This document shows, in pieces, positions 46,323-57,682 of a stretch of 64,000 nucleotides of DNA (its first letter is position 1; every line of letters begins with the position of its first letter). A program made the position numbers and the translations under genes. The stretch comes from Thalassia testudinum. Taxonomy: Eukaryota; Streptophyta; Magnoliopsida; Alismatales; Hydrocharitaceae. The notes under the pieces were generated by a model that ran no database searches, had not been told where the DNA came from, and saw only the letters and a program-made list of their open reading frames with translations. The stretch lies in the NCBI GenBank assembly GCA_037157565.1, contig JAZHRO010000036.1:128100001-128164000 (forward strand), written 5' to 3'.

Positions 46323-49059
46323 TGGTGGCTCCTCGTTTGAGTTGACAACCGGGTTTTATTGTTATAGTGTCGTAGTATAGCCAGTTGTTGCCATCATTTC
46401 AAATATATAAAATTTTTTTTTACTCGGAAAAGAGTTCCCGAGGTCGAACTCAGGGAGCAAGTTGTATTCTAGAGATATACATGTTTCTTTTACAAAAATA
46501 AAGAAAGAGAGAGAAAGAATTTGTTGTCTTCTTTTCTCTTTGTTTCTCCTCGTCTCAGATCTTCTTCTTCTTTGTCTGCAGAGGTGATGTTCTTCTTCTG
46601 CAGTGGTGATGCTCTTCTTCTTCCAGCTGTTCCTGCTCTTCCTTTTTCTTCTGTCTTTCTTCAGATCTTCTTCTTTCTTCTTTGTTCTTCTTCCTTCAGT
46701 TCTTCCCTTGTTCTTTTGTGTTCTCCTCTGCCTCGCCTTCTTCTGTTGTTCTTCAGATCTCCTTTTTTTTTCTTTTTCCTGTCAGGACGTCGCCCCTCCT
46801 TCTTTCTTCTTTTCCCTTCAGGACGTCGTCTGATTTCCAAATCAGACGACTTAAACTGCCTGTTGCTACAGTGTCTCCCTCAGCTTCCTTCTTCTTCCGC
46901 GATCCTTCTTCTTCACCTGTGCCTGCACCCTTCAGAGCTTACGTCAGAGGACAAAACCTACTCTACCCTCTCCCCCCCGCGTCTCTCTCTCTCTCTGAAA
47001 CCACTCTTGGGAAAGCTCTCCCAGAGCTGCCGGGTAGTCGGGTACGGGTCAGGTCCGGGTCCAGGCCCACCGGCGTGCGTGGTGGGCGAGGAGTGGAGGT
47101 CAGTCTTAAGTCGGGTCGGGTCAGGTCTGCGGGGCGTGAGCGCGGACGAGACCGGGTAACCGGGCGGGTGAAGGGGACCTCACCCCGTGTGCTGAGGCAG
47201 TAAGGCTAATGCACAAAATCAATTTAAATGGTGAAGAGGTTGTGAGGCTTACCGATGTGGGACTAAACGGAGGCCTCTCCTCGCGTGCACCTGCTGGGAG
47301 ACCGCGGCCTAGCTTCTGCAGCTGCGGCTTCGATTTGCGTCAGTTGCTGGCTGGTTGCCTTCGCAAGACTCCCCGTAATCTGCAGCAGCTGGAGACCTAG
47401 AGTCCTCAAGCCTGGAGCACGGGAGAAGCTGCTTCAATGTGCGTTAATGGCGGTCGAACCTCAAAACCTGTCGGACACGAATATGGCCTCTCGACCTGAT
47501 CAAACCACTGGGGAACCTTCGCCGTGGCACGGCGAAGGTGTGGAGCTGCGCGGCAAGCTGCAAGGTGGTGTCTGGCGGCAGCCCTAGGTTGGACTGCAAC
47601 CGGAGGAATGGGTTTGTTCGGGGGAGCGTTACGGAGGTGTGGAGTGGCAGTGGAGGGGTGGGGGGTGCTCAGTGTGATGAGGCGGAGGTTCGGTGAGGGT
47701 CGGCGAGGTGTGTGAGGCTGTGGAGCGATGGGAGCATCTCGCCGGAGGGTGGCCGGAGACGAAGGGGGTGACGATGGTCAGGGTCGGTCGAGGGCTTAAT
47801 TGAACAAATTGAATGCGGGGAAAGAAAGAGGAGAAGAAGGGAAGTAGTTCTAGCTTACTTGCAGGGACGAAGGGGGAGCAGCAGGGAAGAAGATGCTCAG
47901 GGAAAGGGGCGGCGGCGAGCAGAGAGCCGGAGAGGCGCCAGCTGGGTGCGGCGTGGCGCAGGAAGAGCAGGGGAGGAAGTCTCTGCTGCTGGTATTGCGG
48001 CAGAGCGAAGAGGAGGAGGGGGAGGAACCGCCGGAGCTGGTGAGCGTCTGCCGGAGAGAGAAGAGAGGAAAGTTGGGGGTTTTCTCCGTCAGACCCGAGC
48101 TACCCAGGTCGGTGGAGCGACGGGGGTATTTATAGGGATCAAAACAGGGAGGAAGGCGGAGGGAGACGACGTGTCTCCCTCGCCGGTGGACGCCGGAGAT
48201 GGAGACCCATACCGTCCGTGCGTTCGCACGGCCGGTATGGTGGGTTACAACGACCAGGGGGGTGTCCCTGCGACGGCTGACGACGCAGGGCACCCCCGGT
48301 TTACTTGCCAGGTTCTCCCCCTCACCCTGCGCGGCGCCATGCTCCGCGCAAGGTCGCCGGAGCATGGTGCTGGCAGGTTTTGCAGGGGGGACCTGATCGC
48401 AAAGAACGAAGGAGAGTTAGGGGCCAAAATGCGAGGGTTCAAAAGTTGAGGGCCAAAAAGTAAATATATGAGGACCAAAGTGTAAAGTTGGTCAAGGAGG
48501 TCTCTTCTTAGGCTCAAGTTTTTATACATGATTAATTAGGACCTAAGGAATCTGATGGTGAATTTCATTTCTATATTAAACCTTGTTTGACCGGTCAATT
48601 TATGCAAAAACCCAAATTAAGTTATTAATTGGACATGGTTCTCAATGTAGGTCAAAATGGGTTCTGAAGGCCAAATTGAAGGTTCTAAACCCTAGAGATT
48701 ATTTTTCTATGAATTTTAGAGGGTTTATTCTATTTTTACTTTGCCTCGAACCTCGTGAATTGAAGTGGGTTGTTTTAGGGTTACAGATTATCATTTAGTT
48801 TCTTGGAAGTGCTGTAGCCCTTACTAGATCATCTCATCCCACTTTTATTCTTATTAAGCTGCTTTGACCTATGTTTGGGCCCTGAATTACCCTGTATGCA
48901 GATTATACTGGTAAAGTTGCATTTTTACCCCTTATGACTTGTTTTCTTCTCAAACTCAGAATCCTCTGAGTTAAGCATTTCCTTGAGATATGTAGGAGCT
49001 TTTATCCTTTGTATTAGGTCAAAATGAGCTAGTTATGGCTCATGATGAGGTTCTCATCA
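46323..49059 (-). repeat. Solo LTR B (2.7 kb), same family as A
   Basis: Flanked by TACCC (46318-46322 and 49060-49064). It begins TGGTGGC and ends CTCATCA on plus; read on minus it starts TGATGAGAACCTCATCA. It matches A along its length, for example GAGGTCGAACTC (46441), GACCTCACCCCGTGTG (47176) and ATGTAGGAGCTTTT (48989). A TATAAATACCCC box is on minus at about 48130. Frames of 170-212 codons (46521-47203, 47850-48449) are low-complexity and are not shared with A. Confidence 0.88.
47222..47264 (-). promoter_or_regulatory. USE-TATA module in LTR B
   Basis: The minus strand reads AGTCCCACATCG, an exact USE match, then 23 bases, then ATTTAAAT. It has the same position and sense as in LTR A. 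Confidence 0.55.
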
Positions 49060-49064
49060 TACCC

Positions 49065-49517
49065 TGTCCTGTTTTATGTATATTTGAGAAAAACCCTATT
49101 CCCTAAACTGCAACCCACTGTAACATTACACTACTAACATTTTGTTGTAAAAGATTTGAACCTATTCAAAGCCTTTGTTCTTCCTAGATTTGCAATTCAA
49201 AGCACTTAGGTTTCTTGGGATCTCCACTCAGTTTGGTTGGGTTATTACAGCATGTGAACTCCCAATGAGTCATAGTCCCATCCCATGCCTCGATTTAGGG
49301 ACTCAAGATCTATCAAGTTCTTTGGTAAATGGAACCATTGTGTTATCCTTTTATCTAACAAAGTATGTAATGATCATCCTTTGAGATACCAAATCCCTTA
49401 TAGACTAAAGTTTGACATGAATATGTCTTCTTATTTTCTGATTAAACTTGAAACTCTGAATCTTTATTTGCTATTGTTGTCATGCTATCACAATGTAAAG
49501 ATTTCACAAGAATTGGC
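49065..49517. other. Unassigned sequence between LTR B and copia solo LTR
   Basis: About 450 bases with short frames only (the longest, about 88 codons, runs into the copia LTR). I do not recognise it. It may be part of an older insertion target. Confidence 0.45.
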
Positions 49518-49522
49518 TTACC

Positions 49523-51329
49523 TGTTGATGCAAGTGTACCACAATATTTAATTTTGATGATAACAAAACATTTGATAAATAACAATTGCATTTGAGCTTT
49601 TAGATTTCAGGTTAATGCAATTAGTTAAAGGATTTGAAAGAATCTTAAGCTCAAGATCCATGGAGGTTTAAAGGAGCTTGATGAAGAAAAGAAGCATGAA
49701 GCTTTGGGTTGGAAGACAAAGAGAGTTGAAGAATAGGACTTAGAATTTTATTTGTATTCAATGTAATTTGTTGTTACTATTTTATTTTTCTAGATACTTG
49801 TAAAAGAGCCTCAAAATAGAGTTGAATAGCTTAGGCAATCGTCAGGCAATTTAGAAAACGAAACCCAACTCTTATAGGCCTTAAAACATCACAAAATAAG
49901 TGTTAGGCACTGTTTAATCCTAAAATGTGATGATTGGATCCTTAGTAGCCAAACGACTAGCAACCTCACCCGCTGCTTGGTCCTTATGTAGGGCGTTGGC
50001 TGGCCATCGACCAGTGACCCAAACGTTGGTTGTATAATGGCTAGAAACCCTTGGAACTTAAGCTTATTTAATTCCCTATTGATGTGGCTTAGTTTTCCAA
50101 TACCCTTTAGTAGGGAGTCGACCGTCAGCTGACTTACCCTTAAGTAAGGTGCTGGCTGATATTGTAGCGGTGTCGACCTATTGCCAAGAATTTCCAAGTA
50201 TAGGGAATCAGAACTTAGAATCCTTTAGTATCCAGTTGATCGTCAGTAGACTTGTACCTATAGTCCAAGCTGACCACTAGTCAACCAACCAGTATAGTTC
50301 ACCTATGGTTACTTTCACCAATTGTAGGGTGTCGACTTATTTTAGTAGCTAGTCGACTAGCCAAGTACTAGCAAGATGATTGGGCATAGACTTGTTGCCA
50401 GGAATTTCCAAGTCTAGGGAATTAGAACTTAGAATCCTTTAGTATCCGGTTGATCGTCAGTAGACCTGTACCTTTAGTCCAAGCCGACCCCTAGTCAACT
50501 AATCAGTATAGTTCACCTATGGCTATTTTCACCCATTGTAGTGGTTGGTCGACTAGCCAAGTACTAGCAGGATGATTGAGCATTGACTTGCTCCTATTGT
50601 TTGACAAGTCTGCCCAATTTTCTAGAAATTTGTTGCATCCCTTGTCAGCCATTATCATTCTAACGGGTATATCTTTACCCTAGGCCTATCTAGAGTGTTC
50701 CAAACACCTCTATAAATAGCCAAACACACTCCTAAGCCTATACACACAATATAGAAGAGAAAATCAAGTGTGCAACACTAATTGAGTGCTACTACTTCCC
50801 ATTACACCCACTTAGTGAGATTGATATTAAGGGATTGTCAAGTTTATCTCCAAGCAACCTACTTCACATTTGAGAGCACCGAATCATTGCACATTCACAC
50901 CAATCTACTTCCACTTTAGGGAAGTTCTCTTACACCTATAGGAGCTAAGTTTATACTTTATTTTGGGCTCTATAGGTTATTTTGTAGTTTGTTTTTGTTT
51001 GGGTATTTGCATTGCAAATTCTCATCTCCTTCGGAGACGCAATACTCTTTATAGAGAAAAGTGGCATTTGAGATAAACCACCCTTGTCCCAAGGAGTGTG
51101 ATTTGTAATTGTGGTTGCACTACCCTCATTCAAGTAGTGTGTTAGTGGATTTGATTGACTTGGCTGATCGGAAAATCCTAAGTTGAGGACTTAGGTGGTG
51201 GTTTTAGTCGGGTTGGGTTTTCATCTAAAAATACTTGTCATGTGTGGTGAGTGTTTGTTTGATCATTTTATATTTAATCTGATTATTAGTTTTTTATATC
51301 ACACTATTCACCCCCAGTGCAAACCTACA
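49523..51329 (+). repeat. Ty1/copia solo LTR
   Basis: It starts TGTTGATGCAAGTGTACC, followed by AATTTTGATGATAACAAAAC, a typical start of Tork-like copia LTRs. It ends CACCCCCAGTGCAAACCTACA. Flanks are TTACC (49518-49522) and TTACT (51330-51334), a 5-base target duplication with one change. A TATAAATAG box is at about 50702. The part before it has repeated GTCGAC and GATCGTCAGTAGAC units. No primer site or coding region follows, so it is a solo LTR. Confidence 0.8.
50189..50595 (+). repeat. 214-bp tandem duplication in copia LTR
   Basis: AATTTCCAAGT(A/C)TAGGGAAT starts at 50189 and again at 50403. Both copies continue through TTAGTATCC(A/G)GTTGATCGTCAG and TATAGTTCACCTATGG, and the second ends near 50595. 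The repeat is in the upstream promoter part of the LTR. Confidence 0.85.
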
Positions 51330-51334
51330 TTACT

Positions 51335-51690
51335 CATCATGGGGATTTCAGAAAGAAGTCCCCTTAGTCATTTAGCATCAATTCTAGTGGTGTCTAAAGC
51401 ACATACTCAACCTGAAAAAGTAGGCCAAGCTAAAATGATCCATGTTATAGATTGCCAGCACACTACACCACCTCCAGTGGTAAAAACATAAGTTGTAACA
51501 CTATTACTCTCAGAGTCCTTCAATTGACATATCTAGCTTGCACTGCTATTTCCTTGTAAAATTAAAGAATTTTTACCATAATGCAAACTAAGGGAAATAG
51601 TTCCCTTTAAATAACTAAGTACTTAGTCTAAGGCATTTCAATGAGTATGGTTAGGATAACTTGTGCATCTGCTTAGCTTATACACAGAGA
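51335..51690. other. Unassigned spacer
   Basis: Between the copia solo LTR and the copia RT remnant. A short frame (to 51491) has no motif. It is probably downstream pol or 3' sequence of the minus-strand copia element, or an older target. Confidence 0.4.
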
Positions 51691-52470
51691 AAGAAATATT
51701 CAGTCTAGTATAGTTGGTCAGATACATCAAACTACCTATGATTTGTGAATACTTGAGTTGTAAAATAAGAGTTCCACTCTTGTTCTTGTAGAGAGTTTTG
51801 ATGAATGAAATGGAGTACTAACAACCTTGCAATCTTGACAACCAAATTTCTTAAGAATTTTCTCAACATAATGAGATAAGAAATGGCTATTTTCTTTGCT
51901 AATTAAATCAGTTTGAGTCCTAAGATTAAATTGGCTACATCCATGTCCTTCAAACTCAAACTTACTACTCAAGATCGACTTGGTTTTATTCACAATCCTT
52001 ATGTCTAGACAAAATAGTAATATATCATCTATAAAGAGGCATATAACAATACTCATATCACCTTTAACCTTAATGTAGACACACTTGTTAGATTGATGAA
52101 TCACAAAGCCAAGAGACTGTATAGTCTTATCAAACTTGTCATACCAACATTTGAGCACTTCCTTCAAACCATATAATGATTTAACAAGATTATAAATCTT
52201 TCTTTCATTTTCAGGAGCTACAAATCCCTCTAGCTAATCCATATAGATCTCTTCCTCAAGATTACCATGAAGAAAGGCGTTCTTCACACCTGTTTGATGG
52301 AAACTGAGATTATAAATGGAAGTCAATGCTATAAGTAGCTGGATAGTAGTTATACGAGATATTGGAGAATAAGTATCGAAATAGTTGATACACACCTTCC
52401 ATTTGCTTAAACCTTTTGGCAACAAGTATAGCTTTGTATTTTTTAATGGACCTGTTAGGCTTGAGTTTCC
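51691..52470 (-). pseudogene. Ty1/copia reverse transcriptase remnant
   Basis: The minus strand reads YKAILVAKRFKQ-like (about 52450), then FDTYSPISRITTIQLLIALTSIYN, NAFLHGNLEEEIYMD (52370-52235), KEVLKCWYDKFDKTIQSLGF (about 52165), the catalytic-site region LFIDDILLF (about 52040), SHYVEKILKKFGCQDCKVVSTPF and IIGSLMYLTNYTR (about 51740). This is the standard order of copia reverse transcriptase. Asp-Asp is kept, but stops and frameshifts break the frame, for example at about 52233. Gag, protease and integrase are absent upstream. Confidence 0.88.
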
Positions 52471-52499
52471 TCTTAGATATTCATTTACACCAAATAGTA

Positions 52500-53421
52500 G
52501 AACACCTTGGAGATAAAACTGTAGGATTTAAAAGGTACAAGCACACTAGAAGTGGGGGATGAATAGTGTGGTAAACAAAAATTATACAAATAAAGCAAAC
52601 CACAAAAATATAACACCAAATGTATAGTGATTCCCCTCACTTGGGCACTCCACTACCTAAGTCTCCCGACTTAGGATTTTTAACCCGATTCCCTAAATCA
52701 GAAGGGAATCAATTTGCTATAAACGAAGGTAATTAACGGGTTACCTCAACCCAATTACAAGATTAGATAAGAACAAAAAGATACAGGTGTAAGTAAGAAA
52801 CAATTTAGCTTACAACTAAGTTCCTAAGTCTCCAACAAGAATTAGCTTAAAAGAAAGTTGATCAATCTAACGAAAAACACTTAAAGTGAAAAAGAGTGAT
52901 TTTATGAGAAAGAACGAATTCGCCAGAAAAGACTTGTTGCAAAGTGTATCGCCTTGAAGAAAAAATGCAACAAATCAACAACCCTTGCAGCTTGAAATGA
53001 GAAATATGGAAATTTAAGCAAGGAGAATTTTTATGCTTGTGTTGTGTGCAAATGACACACACAAGGTGTTTATATAAGCCACTAAACACCTTCCCTACGA
53101 TTACTAGTCGTTAGAGGCAAAAAGTGAAGATTAGAGATAGGATTAATTGCAAAATAGCTGTTAAGATTAGGCATAATGGTTAGTTAGTACTGGTACTAAA
53201 GTTTTGGTACCGGTACTGACTACTTATAGTTGACTAGCAGCCAACCTAACAAAGCCTGGGTATTGGTACTTATCATGGATGCCGGTACTCAGTTCTTACA
53301 GTTGAGTACCAACTAAGTCACTAGGTATCGGTACTCATGATAAGTACCGGTACTTGTAACTCATAGATTTGGGTCAAGTTACAAACTGTGACCTACATGT
53401 ACTGGTACTTGTAAGGTCGAG
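52500..53421 (-). repeat. Ty1/copia-type LTR 3, truncated
   Basis: Read on minus, the 3' part has CACTATTCATCCCCCACTTC, AACCCGATTCC and a CTAAGTCGGGAGACTTAGG-like block, matching the other two copia LTRs. Its upstream half has repeated GGTACCGGTACT-like units (53190-53410). The beginning is cut by LTR C at about 53422. The reverse transcriptase remnant follows directly, so the primer site and gag to integrase were lost. Confidence 0.7.
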
Positions 53422-55239
53422 TGTTTGAAGGAGCTATTGAAGAGTTTTTAGTCGTTTCATTACAACAAAGCCTCAATCGCTCGAAAATAATTAAATTTAT
53501 AGCTCAGATTCTAAAATGGAGTCTGAGGTCGAACATAGGGAGCAAATAATGGAATTCACAACATTAATCTCTTTTAGAATCAATGAGCACAGTTAATTGA
53601 TCATAGAATAAATATTCAATGAATGAAACTGATTATAATTAATATTCGAATATAAATCAATGTATCTCAAGATTGCATGGAATAAAAAAGAAAAGAGAAT
53701 CAAAACAATGGTGATTTGAATTACTACTTATTCACCTAATTTAAGCATGCATTCAATTACTCAATTCATTCAAATTAGAATTCAACCTTAACTTAGGTTC
53801 TTAAATCATTCAACAGTAACTATAATAACCTCTACGAGCACAGGCACAAGACTCTTCAGAGAGCCTTTGGATACATAAGGCTTCAAAGCCTTCTTTTCTT
53901 CTTCAACTTCTTTCTTTCTCAAGCCTCTCCTTCGTTTCAAAGGAATGACTTTTCTTCTTCTTCACATGGCTTCTCTTTCTTCTTAGAGCTTCCCTTCTTC
54001 ACAGCATAAGGGAACCAACATCCTTTAGCGACTAAGTGTCGCACATGGGTATGCCCTGAAGAGAAAAACCCTCCCCCGCTCTCTCACAATTCCTCCTCCT
54101 TTTCTCTTCTCTCTCAAAGACTCGGGCATAATAGAGTAATCAGTCGGGTAAATGGGTCCAAAACAGTTCTAGGCCTGCGGGCGTGGGTTGGAGGCGACGA
54201 GTGAGTAGGCAGGTTATCGGGTGTGATGGGGTGATGAGGGACTCGACCCCTCGGTGTCCTGGGCAAACAACTCACTTCATAAAAACAACATATCCGTAGG
54301 CACTATCCCTGTGGTTCATGATGTGGCACTAATGCTACTCTTCCTTCTTCATGTGCACCAGCAGTAGTAGGTGCCGTCTAATTGGAGTAGCTGCTGAGGG
54401 ACTTCCTCACAATGGGAGGTCTGGGCTGCATCAGGGTGTTAAGCCACGTCGAGTGAAGGTGAAAGTGAAGCCGGCGGGTGTCGGGTGGCAACAGACGGCG
54501 TTAGGGAAGATGATTGACTACGGCGATGGTGATGGTGACCTACACAAAAATATGCCCTAGGGCCCAATTAAATGGCTAGAAACCTTCACCGTGGTGTGGC
54601 GAAGGCAGTGGTGGAGGTGGTTTGGTGTGAAGTGTAGTGGGGTGGCCGAAGCATCAAGGTGAGCGGAGCTCTGGCCAACTAAGTCAGGGGAGGTGAAGGA
54701 GGGGTTGAGGTGCTAAATTAGGTTTGCCGAAAGCATAGTGGAGGTGTGCATGAGCTCCACTATTTGGGTGGAACGGAGAAGGGGAGTGCAGGCGATGGCG
54801 GTCGTGGAGGTGGTTGCCAGAGTCGGAGAAGGAGACGAAGGGGGAATTAGGAACTAAGATTTAGCCTAAACCTAATTGGAGGGTATCGGAAGAGAAGCCC
54901 TAAGGTAATTAGGCAAAGGGAGGTTCAGAGAAGCTTGCTAGAGGTACGTCGGAGCTGCAGATGAAGGAGATGGAGATGGAGTCGACGAGGAGGTAATGGG
55001 GCCGCCTTCTTTGTCTAGAAGCACGGCTAGGAGGAGTAGAGGGAAATCCCTTTCCTTATGGTATGTGGGAGTGGCCGATGAAGGGGGTTGGTGGAGCTCC
55101 AGGTCGTCGCTAATGGCGGTCGAAGAAGGAGGAGAGAGAGGTGGCGCGCCAAAAAACTAGACAAAGATAGGTTGGGTGGATGTGATCGCTTGTATAGATG
55201 ATGCTTCCCTCCTTTGAAATGCCCAATTGGAAGGAGTCA
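53422..55239 (-). repeat. LTR C, A/B family, interrupted by C'
   Basis: The left end is near TGTTTGAAGGAGC and GAGGTCGAACATAGGGAGCAA is at about 53530, as in A (6738) and B (46441). It runs from LTR 3' end to promoter part and stops at 55239 where C' begins in opposite orientation. The remaining 5' part of C should lie beyond the window. Sequence around 53720-53830 matches C' at 57540-57640 inverted. Confidence 0.75.
54286..54331 (-). promoter_or_regulatory. USE-TATA module in LTR C (weak TATA)
   Basis: The minus strand reads AGTGCCACATCA, then exactly 25 bases, then ATATGTTG. It is in the same place as in A, B and C'. Confidence 0.4.
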
Positions 55240-57682
55240 TGATGATAACGACATCATGAGCCATAACTAGCTTTAATTAGTCATAATTAAGAGACAAATG
55301 CTCCTACATAATCGCCTGAGAGCCATAACTCACTGAACATCTATTCTGAGAAGAGTGCATTAAAACAAGGTTAATTCTGCAGTTTTAACAACATATCATG
55401 AATGCAGAGTAATCACAGGGTTTCCCAAGAGTTAATCTAAGGTTAAATGTTCATTAATGACTAATAAGTGGGTTCATGCAGACAAAAACGAGTACTTACA
55501 CATTTTGGGAATTAATAGTAACCCAAAAACCTAATTTCTGACTTGCTTAAATAATAGAGGTTCTAGTCAGGATAAAATCTATCTAAATCTTATAAAAATC
55601 ATAGAAAAATATTCCTTGAGGTTTGGTACCCTTGATTTGACCATTGGAAGCCATTTTGACCTTAAACAGAGTTACAGATAGAAAGTTACCCTAATTTGGG
55701 TTCTATGCAAATTGCCTGGTCAAACTTAGTCAAAACTGAAATATGAGTTCACCATTAGATTCCATGGATCCAAATTAGGTTTTTACCAAAATTTGGATCC
55801 AATCAGAGATCATCTTGATCTAGTTTTCATTTTAGTCCAATCTGACTCTTTCTCTCTCACATACACCCCTAGCTTTTGAATTTCTTTACGAACAACCCCC
55901 TAGGTTTGTTTTCTTCTTCGCATGAAGGTCTCTACCGCCATTGAAGGTCAACCAACCTCTAAGTGAACTTTGACCAATCCTAAACCTATTCAAATCATCA
56001 TCAAATCCCACCAAAATTGGTGGGATTGATGTTCACACCAAGGAGAATCGTTTAGGACTATCCTTAGATCCCAAATCGCACCTAATTGGCCATGCGAACC
56101 CACGGATCCCATGGGTTCTTCTTGAATCTTAAGTAAGCTAATGAAGCTCGCCATGAGCTCTATATAAGCTCTAGCAAAATAACTGCTCTCCCTTAGCTTG
56201 GTTTGGCTGCATTTCTTCGCCAAAAACCTCTCCCTCCGGCCTCCTTCGACCAGCTCCTGCGAGCTCTCTTCCTCGACTTCCTCGCCCTCTGCCACATACC
56301 ATAGGCAAAGGGAAACACCTCCCCTCCTTCCTTCACTTCTCGCAACACCAGCAGGAGCTTCTCCGACTCTTTCTTTCCTCGCTGCCCTCTCACCGGAGAC
56401 GTTCTCTTCTAAGGTGCTAGCAAATCATAGTTGGTGCCCTCCTACCCCTTTCGACCATTAACACTAGGCCCCCTTCCCTCCTCTCCATCGCTACTTCACT
56501 TATCCCTCTTTAGATTTTAGTTTCAACCCACGACACACCCTTGCCACCTCTATCTTCCCCACATCCGACGTACCTCCGGCATGGCCTCCCTAATGCCATA
56601 CACCACCAAACACACCCATTCCACCTTCAGAACCTTCGCCTCACCTCACCGCACAAAACCCCTCATTCAATTCCACCAAAACCCACTCAATCGCCCCACT
56701 GAACTCGACCTCCGTCGCTGACCTTCTCCGTTACCATCTGGCCACCACACTCTTCCACTAGCCACATAGACACCACCACTGGACTCCACATCCTCCAGTG
56801 ATGCTAGTGAACCATCTAACTAGGGTTTTTAGCCCGTATTGTGATTTTCAGGCTTTCACCGGATGACTGCCACCGTCGCCATCATCTCCAACCACGTTCG
56901 CTATTTTTCGGTCGCAATCCACCTCAACTCCACCTCCAGGCTGTGTGACCCAACTCCAGGCACTTGCCCTAGGTCTCCAATTGAAGACTCGAAGCCTCAA
57001 CTCACCCAATCAAAGAAGCCTCTGTTGCAGCACTTGCATGAAGAAGGAATGTGGCACATTAGTGCCACGTCGTAAACAGCAAGAAGCCTGCATGCACATA
57101 AATTGCATTTGTGCATTAGGTTGTAAGCCTCTCACAAGTGGGGGTGAGGTCCCTGCCTCATATACCCGTTCACTCCTCAGTCATCACCCACGCTTGGTGA
57201 CCCTGGTCAGACCCGATTACCCAGATCCATATACCTGGTTATTGACCCAACTACACCTGGGTTTGTTTGAGAGAAAAGAGAGGGATTTATGAGAGAGAGG
57301 GGGAGAGTTTTGCTCTTGAGGGTATATCCTTGTGTGACACTTAGCCGTTGGAAGAAGAGAGGCCATGCCCTTGTGCTGTGAAGACGGAAAGACTTGTGAA
57401 GGAGAGGTTTGTGAAGAAGAAAAGAAGAAGGAAGGACGAGCTTGAAGGAAGAAAGAAGAAGAAAGGTTCCTAAAGAGCCTTATGTTTGTTGACACTTAAG
57501 ATGTCTGATGATATATGCCTGTCAACTAATTTGAGTTGATTACGGTTACTGTTGAATAATTTAAGTACTATAGTTTAAGATTGAATTCTGATTTGAATGA
57601 ATTGAGTAATTGAATAAATGCTTAATTAAAGAGGATAAGTGATAAGATGGTTTTCACTTTTGAATAATGTATTAAGATGATT
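55240..57682 (+). repeat. LTR C', A/B family in plus orientation, interrupted by Z
   Basis: It starts TGATGATAACGACATCATGAG, the equivalent of the B start TGATGAGAACCTCATCATGAG. ATTTTTATGATTT and TTTGACCTTAAA-type blocks at 55590-55670 match A and B inverted. A TATATAAGC box is at about 56160 and GGTGAGGTCCCTGCCTC at about 57147. It is cut at about 57682 by the Z LTR, and its last about 200 bases should continue after Z. The frames at 55990-57292 are not conserved and are not called. Confidence 0.78.
57061..57104 (+). promoter_or_regulatory. USE-TATA module in LTR C'
   Basis: AGTGCCACGTCG, then exactly 25 bases, then ATAAATT. It is in sense with C' and in the same relative position as in A (minus) and B (minus). 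Confidence 0.5.

Noticed and set aside
47850..48449. Frames of 171 and 196 codons on opposite strands in LTR B
   Set aside because: Mutually exclusive overlapping frames in GC-rich LTR sequence; no counterpart in LTR A.
49065..49517. Exon of a host gene interrupted by LTR B and the copia solo LTR
   Set aside because: After removing the LTRs and one target duplication each, no frame remains open across the joints and no motif appears.
56198..57292. Possible small host genes after the TATATAAGC box at about 56160
   Set aside because: The box and frames sit inside LTR C'; frames are short, unsupported by motifs and absent in A, B and C.
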